DNA of 8,884 bases from Betaproteobacteria bacterium (GTDB taxonomy: Bacteria > Pseudomonadota > Gammaproteobacteria > Burkholderiales > SG8-41), in contig JACOVL010000141.1 of NCBI GenBank assembly GCA_016177355.1, forward strand, positions 1-8,884, written 5' to 3'. The position numbers and the translations under genes were made by a program. This document shows positions 1 to 7,500 of the stretch, piece after piece (within the stretch, counting starts at the first letter, position 1; each line of letters begins with the position of its first letter). Under the pieces are notes generated by a model. It was not told the DNA's origin. It did no database searches and saw only the letters and a list, made by a program, of their open reading frames with translations.

Positions 1-95
1 ACGACGTGGTCCTCCTTCACCACGGGGTCGGGGAAATCGGCGACGTACTTCAGCTCGTCGAGCCCGCCATGCTTATGCAGTACCACTGCTTTCAT
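1..95 (-). CDS. Zinc-type alcohol dehydrogenase / quinone oxidoreductase (MDR family), N-terminal fragment
   Basis: Only the first 31 codons are in the window; the gene runs off the left edge. The protein begins MKAVVLHKHGG and continues LDELKYVADFPDP. This is the usual N-terminal strand pattern of medium-chain dehydrogenases/reductases: MKAVV, then 'G..E.L...D.P.P.....VLV'. These enzymes use NAD(P)H to reduce quinones, enones or aldehydes, or oxidise alcohols. The cofactor-binding Rossmann domain and any zinc ligands lie outside the window, so the substrate class cannot be told. It is transcribed divergently from the MFS transporter. The upstream ribosome binding site is weak (CGGGG, about 10 bases before ATG). 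Family assignment is fairly sure, function within it is not. Confidence 0.72.
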   Translation of the reverse strand, partial: MKAVVLHKHGGLDELKYVADFPDPVVKEDHV

Positions 96-127
96 CGTTT
101 TAACCCCGGTAGGCGGTGCTCGGCCAC

Positions 128-156
128 AGTCTAGCAAATCCGCCCCTGGCTGCTAA
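128..156 (-). promoter_or_regulatory. Possible sigma-70 promoter for the leftward dehydrogenase gene
   Basis: Read on the minus strand, TTAGCA (151-156) and TAGACT (128-133) are separated by 17 bases. Each matches the -35 and -10 consensus at four of six positions. Transcription would start near 120, giving a leader of about 25 bases before the ATG at 95. This rests on pattern match only; no operator is visible. Confidence 0.28.
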
Positions 157-199
157 GATGCTGGTTCGCGTGATTTTTTCAAATATTTTCCGGGACAAA

Positions 200-1432
200 A
201 TGCCTGAAAACAAAAGCATCGTGAGCGCAGATCCGCAATCGGCAGCACGCCCCGCCGTGATCGCGGTGGTCGCAGCCTCGACCGCCGCGCAGGTCGCCTC
301 GGTGATGGGGATCGCGGTGTTTCCGGCGATCGCGCCCAGCCTCGCGGCGGCGCTGGAAGTGGAACCGTCGCTCGTCGGTTATCAGATGAGCCTGATTTAT
401 TGCGCGGCCATGCTGATGGCGCCGTCCATCGGCAACCTGATATCGCGGTGGGGCGCATGCCGGGCGACGCAGGCGGGCCTGGGCCTCACCGTGCTGGCGA
501 TGCTGCTGTCGCTGACGTCGAGCCTGCCCGCGCTCGCGGGGGCCTCGGTGTTCGCCGGGATGGCGATCGGTCTGCTGACGCCGGCTTCGGCGCACCTGCT
601 GTTCCGTTTCAGTCCGCCCGCGAACCGCAACTTCATTTTCTCGTTCAAGCAGACCGGCGTGCCGCTCGCCTGGGTGCTGATGGCGCTGATCGCGCCGCCG
701 GTCACCCTTGCGTTCGGCTGGCGCTGGGCGCTCGCGCTGATCATCGCGTACGCGCTGGTCATGATCGCCGTGCTGCAGCCGGTGCGTGCCGCCTGGGACG
801 ACGACCGCGCCCGGAGCGCGGCGGTTGCGCATCGGGAAACCAGTGGACTCGCCGTCGTATGGCGCCAGCCCGTGCTGCGCCCGCTCGCCCTCATGTCGTT
901 CTGGTGCTCGTTCGTGCAGCTCAGCTTCAGCAGCTTCGCGGTGACGATGCTGGTGGAGGAGACGGGCTACAGCCTGGTGGAGGCGGGCTGGCTGCTGTCG
1001 CTGGCGCATGCCGCGGGCGTCACGGGGCGCATCGTCTGGGGCTGGATCGCGGACGCGACGGACGCCCTCGCCGTGCTGCACTGGGTCAACCTCATCACGG
1101 TTGCATGCTGCGCGCTTACCGCATTCGTCTCCCCCGGATGGCCGGCCGCGGCGCTGGCGCTGCTGTTCGTGGTTTTTGGCGTGAGCGCGGTGGGATGGAA
1201 CGGCGTCTTTTTCGCGGAGGTCGCGCGGCGCAGCCCGCCCGGGCGGGTGAGCGTCGCGGCCGGCGGCGCGATGGCCCTGAGCTTCGCGGGCATCGTCGTG
1301 GGCCCGGCGATTTTTGCGACCGTCTACAAGCTGACGGGCAGCTACGCCGCCACGTTCGGCTGGCTGACGCTGGCGGCGGTGACGGGACTGGTTTTTCTGA
1401 TGCGCGCGCAATACGCAGCGCGGCGGCGATGA
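200..1432 (+). CDS. MFS (major facilitator superfamily) transporter
   Basis: Predicted 410-residue inner-membrane transporter with about twelve hydrophobic helices in two six-helix halves, split by a charged loop (around AAWDDDRARSAAVAHRE). The short loop between helices 2 and 3 reads GNLISRWGACR, a degenerate MFS motif A. The equivalent loop in the second half reads GRIVWGWIADATDA. The segment FKQTGVPLAW before helix 5 resembles the glycine/proline-rich motif C region. The frame is open back to a GTG at 116, but I prefer ATG at 200. The extra 28 residues are not membrane-like, lack a ribosome binding site, and would run through the divergent promoter region. Substrate cannot be deduced; the family includes organic-acid, drug and cyanate-type carriers. 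No partner gene is adjacent. Confidence 0.85.
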   Translation: MPENKSIVSADPQSAARPAVIAVVAASTAAQVASVMGIAVFPAIAPSLAAALEVEPSLVGYQMSLIYCAAMLMAPSIGNLISRWGACRATQAGLGLTVLAMLLSLTSSLPALAGASVFAGMAIGLLTPASAHLLFRFSPPANRNFIFSFKQTGVPLAWVLMALIAPPVTLAFGWRWALALIIAYALVMIAVLQPVRAAWDDDRARSAAVAHRETSGLAVVWRQPVLRPLALMSFWCSFVQLSFSSFAVTMLVEETGYSLVEAGWLLSLAHAAGVTGRIVWGWIADATDALAVLHWVNLITVACCALTAFVSPGWPAAALALLFVVFGVSAVGWNGVFFAEVARRSPPGRVSVAAGGAMALSFAGIVVGPAIFATVYKLTGSYAATFGWLTLAAVTGLVFLMRAQYAARRR

Positions 1433-1447
1433 TGCGACAAGGTTATC

Positions 1448-1465
1448 CGGCCGGGGTCACGGCCG
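1448..1465. terminator. Short GC hairpin between convergent transporter and small-protein genes
   Basis: CGGCCG at 1448-1453 pairs with CGGCCG at 1460-1465 around a six-base loop. It sits between the MFS stop at 1432 and the stop of the leftward small gene at 1480. It could act as a transcription end in either direction, but no T-run follows on either strand, so an intrinsic terminator is not established. Confidence 0.25.
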
Positions 1466-1479
1466 TGGGGGAGCGGGCG

Positions 1480-1617
1480 CTACAGCCAGATGACGGCGGG
1501 AAAAGTGGCTACGGCGAGCACCAGCACCAGCCACTCGAGGTTGTTGCGCTTGAGCCAGCCGGTGAAGTGCAGGATCAGGACGATTAACGCTATCACGTAA
1601 AAGGCGTAAAAAGCCAT
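1480..1617 (-). CDS. Small two-helix membrane protein (45 residues), unknown function
   Basis: The reading frame begins ATG at 1617 and ends TAG at 1480-1482. The product starts MAFYAFYVIALIVLILHF, then a short polar turn (TGWLKRNNLE), then WLVLVLAVATFPAVIWL. That is two hydrophobic helices with a positively charged turn, a typical small inner-membrane hairpin. A good Shine-Dalgarno site, AGGGGA (1625-1630 on the minus strand), lies seven bases before the ATG. A possible promoter lies upstream, next to the CRP-type site. I do not recognise the family and assign no function. The gene is divergent from glpK and shares its 125-bp control region, so the two may be co-regulated. The clean membrane-hairpin translation and the ribosome binding site make a chance ORF unlikely. 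Confidence 0.72.
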   Translation of the reverse strand: MAFYAFYVIALIVLILHFTGWLKRNNLEWLVLVLAVATFPAVIWL

Positions 1618-1651
1618 TTATTTGTCCCCTGAAAAATCTCCCCGTGACGGT

Positions 1652-1681
1652 AGAATAAACCATCCGGATTCGGAATAACAA
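1652..1681 (-). promoter_or_regulatory. Possible sigma-70 promoter for the small membrane protein
   Basis: On the minus strand, TTGTTA (1676-1681) and TATTCT (1652-1657) are 18 bases apart, each matching consensus at four of six positions. The start would be near 1645, giving a leader of about 28 bases that contains the AGGGGA ribosome binding site. The CRP-type site centre would lie at about -55, upstream as for an activator, though not at a classic spacing. Confidence 0.33.
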
Positions 1682-1692
1682 AAAATCTTCAC

Positions 1693-1708
1693 TGTGACGT
1701 ATTTCACA
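1693..1708. promoter_or_regulatory. CRP/Vfr-type operator in the glpK / small-protein divergent region
   Basis: TGTGA (1693-1697), six bases, then TCACA (1704-1708) reproduces both half-sites of the cAMP receptor protein consensus TGTGA-N6-TCACA with no mismatch. glpK is CRP-regulated in enterics, which supports a real site. The centre lies 42.5 bases before the glpK ATG and about 84 bases before the start codon of the divergent small gene. I see no convincing -10 element for glpK at the matching distance, so activation or repression of glpK cannot be decided. A CRP-family protein of different specificity is possible. Confidence 0.7.
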
Positions 1709-1742
1709 TATTGATCGTGGATAGCCTCATCCGGCAAGCGCC

Positions 1743-3232
<1,490 letters not shown>

Positions 3233-3236
<4 letters not shown>

Positions 3237-4165
3237 GGACGAAACAGGTTCTTTGCCTCGACGCGCGCGAAGTCCATGAACGCGCGCGCTGCCACGGACA
3301 GGTGCTTGCCCACGGGATAGACGAAATGCCAGTGACTCTCGAGGGGGAATCCTTCGACGTCCAGGCAGACCAGCTTCGTCTGTTCCGGTTCCAGCCCGAA
3401 GGTGTAGCGGGAGAGGATCGACACGCCGAGTCCGGCAAGAATTGCCTCCCGGATCGCCTCGCTGGTGCACAGCTCCATTCGTATTTTCGGGGCAAGACCA
3501 TGCTGCTCGAACAGCTTCAGCGTGACCATTCGCGTTCCTGATCCCGGTTCGCGGATCAGGAACGGCTCGTTGGCGAGGCGCGCAAATGCGATGTCCTTCT
3601 CGCCCGCCATCGGATGGTCGCCGCGCGCGAAAACCACCAGCGGGTTGGACAGGATGGCTTGGACCATGACTTCCTGTCGGTCGGGCGGGTCGGCGAACAT
3701 GTACAGGTCGTCCTCGTTGTTTCTCAGCCGTTCGATCAGGGTGCTCCGGTTGTGGATCTGCAGCGATGTCTCGACCCCGGGATAACGCTGGATGAAGGCC
3801 CCGAGCAGCCGGGGAGCGAAATACTTGGCCGTCGAAGTCACGGCAAATTGAAGATGCCCGGAATCGAGCCCGCGCATCTCGGTCAGCTTTTCCTCGAGGC
3901 TCGAGAAAGCGCGAAACACGTCGTTACAGCCCGCGTAAACCCGCTGACCCGCGTCTGTCAGGTAGATGTGCTTGCCCACCTGTTCAAATAGCGGAAAGCC
4001 AACAGTTTCGCTCAACTTCTTGATCTGCACCGAAACCGTTGGCTGGGCCAGGTGGAGTTCCTGCGCGGCGCGAACGAAACTTCCCAATCGTGCGCTCGCC
4101 TCGAATACGCGCAGTTGCGGCAGTATTCCGTGTTTCAGGTAACGTCGGATATTCAGCTGCGGCAT
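3233..4165 (-). CDS. LysR-family transcriptional regulator, CbbR-like
   Basis: 310-residue DNA-binding regulator. The winged helix-turn-helix is at residues 15-74, with LPQLRVFEASARLGSF, RAAQELHLAQPTVSVQIKKL and LFEQVGKHIYLTDAG all close to the CbbR branch. An effector-binding domain follows (about 105-303), including REPGSGTR (205-212), a stretch shared with CbbR proteins, and AILAGLGVSILSR (241-253). CbbR proteins sense metabolites and usually control Calvin-cycle genes, but no cbb gene is in the window, so the target must be inferred from context. The start at 4165 has a consensus AGGAGG seven bases upstream. The frame stays open to a GTG at 4264, but that extension lacks a good ribosome binding site and would translate the leader hairpin. 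The stop overlaps the glpK stop by four bases. The leader holds a yybP-ykoY-type riboswitch, and probable binding sites lie between this gene and the ATPase. Confidence 0.93.
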
Positions 4166-4215
4166 GGCGATGCCTCCTTGAATCCGTTGCCATTGCCGCC
4201 ATGCCTTGAATGCAC

Positions 4216-4245
4216 AGCGGCCTTCACCTCGAAGTGAAGGCCGCT
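4216..4245. other. Perfect 12-bp hairpin in the leader of the LysR gene
   Basis: Arms 4216-4227 and 4234-4245 are exactly complementary around a six-base loop. On the minus strand the hairpin lies between the riboswitch and the LysR ribosome binding site, so it is in a position to be an expression platform. Its descending arm holds AGGTGAAGG, which also occurs just after the riboswitch (4258-4266). That upstream copy could instead pair with CCTTCAC in the ascending arm (seven pairs). No T-run follows in the minus direction, so it is not a classic intrinsic terminator. Confidence 0.6.
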
Positions 4246-4270
4246 TTCGCGAACGAACCTTCACCTGTTC

Positions 4271-4386
4271 GGCAAAGGTCTCGCTCGCATCGTCTCCTCT
4301 GATGCCGGCGCGACCGGGGGAAGAGCCCGTATTGACGATCGCGCCGTAGCAGCCAACCGGCTGCCGAAGCTACTCCCCTCTGGAGG
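4271..4386 (-). ncRNA. yybP-ykoY family (manganese) riboswitch in the LysR leader
   Basis: Read on the minus strand, the hallmark loop GGGGAGUAGC is at 4378-4369. A six-pair hairpin follows (GCAGCC/GGCUGC, 4364-4349). Next is an eight-pair helix, CGGCGCGA (4346-4339) with UCGCGCCG (4313-4306), enclosing the conserved-looking UCGUCAAUACG (4338-4328). A five-pair hairpin follows (GCAUC/GAUGC, 4305-4287). The closing strand is GAGACCUUUGCC (4282-4271), which pairs back to CAGAGG (4382-4377) with one G-U pair. Order, spacing and about 115-nt length fit the yybP-ykoY class, which binds Mn2+ and usually precedes metal exporters, TerC-like proteins or P-type ATPases. The identification is from memory of the consensus, not from a covariance search. 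It points toward the LysR gene, about 105 bases upstream of its start codon, and away from the ATPase. Confidence 0.82.
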
Positions 4387-4388
4387 GG

Positions 4389-4406
4389 CGCCCGGGTTCA
4401 ACCGGG
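4389..4406. other. Small GC hairpin at the 5' end of the riboswitch leader
   Basis: GCCCGG and CCGGGC form a six-pair stem around a six-base loop, just before the riboswitch on the minus strand. It may cap the leader RNA. The loop GTTCAA superficially resembles a tRNA T-loop but is one base too short, and no tRNA surrounds it. Confidence 0.4.
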
Positions 4407-4416
4407 CCACGTCATA

Positions 4417-4445
4417 TTGTTAGCACATCGAATCCCGGCTTTCAA
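4417..4445 (-). promoter_or_regulatory. Probable sigma-70 promoter for the riboswitch-LysR transcript
   Basis: On the minus strand, TTGAAA (4440-4445, five of six to the -35 consensus) is followed after 17 bases by TAACAA (4417-4422), preceded by TGC as in an extended -10 element. Transcription would begin near 4409, just before the leader hairpin and the riboswitch, giving a leader of about 245 bases. The agreement between the predicted start and the RNA boundary supports the call. Confidence 0.5.
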
Positions 4446-4455
4446 GGGCCTCGAA

Positions 4456-4472
4456 CATTACGAATCGTAATG
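4456..4472. promoter_or_regulatory. Inverted repeat matching the CbbR-type operator (TNA-N7-TNA)
   Basis: CATTACGA (4456-4463) and TCGTAATG (4465-4472) are perfect inverted arms around one central base. Inside it, TTA-N7-TAA (4458-4470) matches both the T-N11-A rule for LysR proteins and the tighter TNA-N7-TNA form of CbbR. It lies just upstream of the -35 element of the LysR promoter, about -55, as expected for autoregulation. It also lies upstream of the predicted ATPase promoter. Confidence 0.62.
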
Positions 4473-4480
4473 CCGGTCTT

Positions 4481-4513
4481 TAACGATCGTTCAGGGCCTT
4501 CCTTTTTCGTAAT
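4481..4513. promoter_or_regulatory. Second CbbR-type site and extra half-site before the ATPase promoter
   Basis: TAA-N7-TCA at 4481-4493, with the palindrome AACGATCGTT at its core, is a second TNA-N7-TNA match, 23 bases (about two helical turns) after the first. A further copy of the half-site TCGTAAT is at 4507-4513, 42 bases after its copy in the first repeat. Relative to a predicted ATPase start near 4550 these centre at about -63 and -40, close to the usual LysR recognition and activation positions. Confidence 0.42.
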
Positions 4514-4515
4514 CG

Positions 4516-4543
4516 TGGACATCGCAAACTTCAAATTTCTATT
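4516..4543 (+). promoter_or_regulatory. Possible promoter for the P-type ATPase gene
   Basis: TGGACA (4516-4521, five of six) and TCTATT (4538-4543, four of six) are 16 bases apart, so transcription would start near 4550. The -10 is weak, as expected for a promoter that needs an activator. The leader would be about 47 bases and carries no riboswitch. Confidence 0.35.
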
Positions 4544-4596
4544 CCCGTTGCGCCATCCCATACTTCGGACACGCATGAAATCCGGAGGAGGCTTGT

Positions 4597-7500
4597 ATGC
4601 AAGACAGAGAATCCCACGGTAAGCCCATCAGTGATGTCGTCGCGGAATTTCAGACGCATCCGACGCAAGGTTTAAGCCAGAAGGAGGCGCAGGAGCGGCT
4701 TCAGAAATTCGGCGGCAACGAGCTCACCGAGAAACCCCGACCGGGCTTTCTCTCGCTGTTGTGGGATCAGTTCAACAACTACCTCGTCATCATCCTGATC
4801 GTCGCGGCGCTCATCTCGCTGGCGCTGGGCGAATGGATAGACTCCATAGCCATCATGATCATCGTCGCGCTGAACGCCGTGGTCGGAGTCATACAGGAGT
4901 CGAAGGCGGAACAGGCCCTCGCGGCCCTGAAGAAAATGTCCGCCCCCAACGCCCAGGTCATTCGTGACGGGCACCAGATCACGGTCCCGGGCCGGGAGCT
5001 CGTTCCGGGGGACATCGTTCTCGTGGAAGCAGGCAACTACATTCCCGCCGATTTGCGCTTGGTCGCCAGCGTCAATCTCAAGGTCGAGGAAGCCTCGCTA
5101 ACCGGAGAATCGGTACCCTCGGAGAAGAATGCCGCAGTGGTGCTGGACAAGGAAATACCCCTGGGCGACCGCAGGAACTCCGCTTTCATGAGCACGATGG
5201 TGACCTACGGTCGCGGCACGGGTCTGGTGACGGGTACGGGGATGGGCACGCAGATCGGGCTCATCGCGGAGATGATTCAGTCCTTCGAGGAGGAGGACAC
5301 GCCGCTGCAGCAGAAGCTGGAGCATCTCGGGAAGGTGCTCGGCACGATCATCCTCGCGATCTGTGCGTTCGTTTTCGTCTACGGCCTCATCCGGGATACG
5401 AAGTTGACAGATGTCTTCACGATCGGCTTCTTCAACTATCTGCAGGCCGAGCAGAAGGACATCATCAATCTCTTCATGACCGCGGTAAGTCTCGCCATCG
5501 CCGCCGTCCCCGAGGGGCTTCCGGCGATAGTGACCATCTGCCTCGCGCTGGGGATGCAGCAGATGGTCAAGCGCCATGCCCTGATCCGAAAGCTGCCCGC
5601 AGTGGAAACGCTGGGCTGCGCCACGGTCATTTGCTCCGACAAGACGGGCACGCTGACGCAGAACGCGATGACCGTCGTGCAGGGATGGGCGGGGGGCAAG
5701 CGGTTCCGGGTAACGGGCGAAGGATACAACCCGGTCGGGCAGTTTTCCCTGGACGGCAAGCCCTTCGATACACGCTCCGATGCGGATGCCACGGTGCTCT
5801 TCCACGGGTCTGTGGTCTGCAACGATGCGAAGCTGGAGGAGAGAAGCGACGAAGCGGGCAAGCGGTCGTGGCAGATCATAGGGGACCCCACGGAAGGCGC
5901 CATGGCCGTCGTGGCCGCGAAAGGCGGGTTCCAGCGAGGCGGCCTGGACAAGGTGTTGCCCCGGATCCAGGAGATTCCGTTCGATTCGGACCGAAAGCGC
6001 ATGACGACCATCCACAGCCTGGATGGCGCTAACGGTCAAGCTTCGGCCGCAAGCTTCCGTTACCCGCAGTTTTTCGCCTTTATCAAGGGGGCACCCGATG
6101 TCATCCTGGATCTTTGCAGCCACATCCAGGAGGCCGGACAGTCCGTCGCCCTGACGGAGGAGAAACGCAAGGAGGTGCTTGAGCAAAACCTTGACATGGC
6201 GAGAAACGCGCTCCGGGTCCTGGGAGTCGCCTATCGCCCCCTTAACGAGATCCCCGAAAGCTGCACTCCTGAAAATATCGAGAAGGAGCTCACCTTTGTC
6301 GGCCTCCTGGGCATGATCGACCCCGCGCGTCCGGAGGTGATGGAGGCGGTGAAAGTGGCGAAGGGCGCCGGGCTGAAGAGCGTCATGATAACCGGCGATC
6401 ATAAGGAAACCGCAGAGGCGATCGCCCGCGATATCGGCTTGTTGACCAAGGGCGGTTTGGTTCTTACCGGGCCGGAGATCGAAAAGCTGAGCGACGAGGA
6501 ATTGGCGGCCAAGGCCGACAAGCTGGAGGTATGTTGCCGGGTTTCGCCTACGCACAAGACCCGAATCGTCGATGCCATGAAGGCGCGCGGCCACGTGGTG
6601 GCGATGACGGGCGACGGCGTGAACGACGCCCCGGCCTTGAAGCGGGCGAACATCGGGATCGCCATGGGCATCACCGGCACCGACGTGACCAAGCAGACGG
6701 CGGACATGGTGCTCACCGACGACAATTACGCCAGCATCGTCGCGGCCGTAGAGCAGGGGCGGATCATCTACTCCAACATCCGCAAGTTCGTCTACTTCCT
6801 GCTCGCCTGCAACGCCGGAGAAATTCTCATCATTTTCGGCTCGATGCTGTTCGGGCTGCCAATCCCCTTAAGGCCCGTTCAGCTCCTGTGGTTGAACCTG
6901 GTGAGCGACGGCGCTCCGGCCCTGGCCCTGGGAATGGAGAAGGGCGACCCCGACATCATGAAGCATCAGCCGCGCCCCCCGAAGGAGCCGGTCATCAATC
7001 GCGATATGGCGATCGGCATCGGCGTCATTGCCGTGGTTGATGCCATAGCCATATTGTTGGCGTTTTATTTCGGCTTGCAGCGCTATCCGGGCCATCTCGA
7101 GGCGGCCCAGACCATCGCCTTCGTGACCCTGTGCACTTCCGAGCTCATCCGGGCCTATACGGCGCGGTCGGAGTACCTCAGCGTCTTCACCATCGGCGTG
7201 TTTTCGAACAAGTGGATGAACTGGGCTGTTTTGGCGTCATTCTTGCTGGTTCTGGCGGTGGTGTACGCGCCGTTCCTCAGGCCGTTCTTCGATACCGTGC
7301 CGCTCACTCTCGACGACTGGCTGCTGATGTTGCCGTTTTTCTTCGCCTCGCCCATTGCCATGGAACTGGTCAAGGTTTACTTCCGCAAACGGCAGGCAGA
7401 GGAGGTGGACACACGGCAAGCCCCTCTGTTTGTCACGCCTGCCTCCAGCTTCGCGCAGCAGGGCGCAGGCAACGCATCGGTCTCGCACGGATTTACAGGA

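Noticed and set aside
116..199. Longer MFS transporter start (GTG at 116)
   Set aside because: The additional 28 residues are not membrane-like, no Shine-Dalgarno site precedes the GTG, and the region overlaps the divergent promoter.
179..1411. 410-residue frame antisense to the MFS transporter, and the 395-residue plus frame at 400-1587
   Set aside because: Arg/His/Gln/Pro-rich translations typical of the shadow frames of GC-rich genes; no domain or start signal.
1457..1681. 74-residue minus-strand frame overlapping the small membrane gene
   Set aside because: Its translation is Arg/Pro/Ala-rich without structure, while the overlapping 45-residue frame has a ribosome binding site and a clear membrane-hairpin sequence.
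4166..4264. N-terminal extension of the LysR regulator to a GTG at 4264
   Set aside because: The extra 33 residues are basic and unlike LysR N-termini, translate through the 12-bp leader hairpin, and lack a good ribosome binding site, whereas ATG 4165 has a consensus AGGAGG at seven bases.
4271..4386. Riboswitch on the plus strand serving the ATPase directly
   Set aside because: All conserved yybP-ykoY stretches read correctly only on the minus strand; the plus strand has their complements.
4389..4406. tRNA-like T-arm (GGGTTCAACC)
   Set aside because: The loop has six bases instead of seven and no acceptor, D or anticodon arms can be found around it.
6031..6056. Repeated AAGCTTC with CGGCCGC between, in the ATPase
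   Set aside because: A short repeat inside the variable nucleotide-domain loop (DGANGQASAAS); likely a small in-frame expansion or chance, with no sign of a mobile element.
5098..6594. 498-residue frame antisense to the P-type ATPase
   Set aside because: The opposite frame is a fully motif-complete ATPase; this translation has no recognisable fold and no ribosome binding site.
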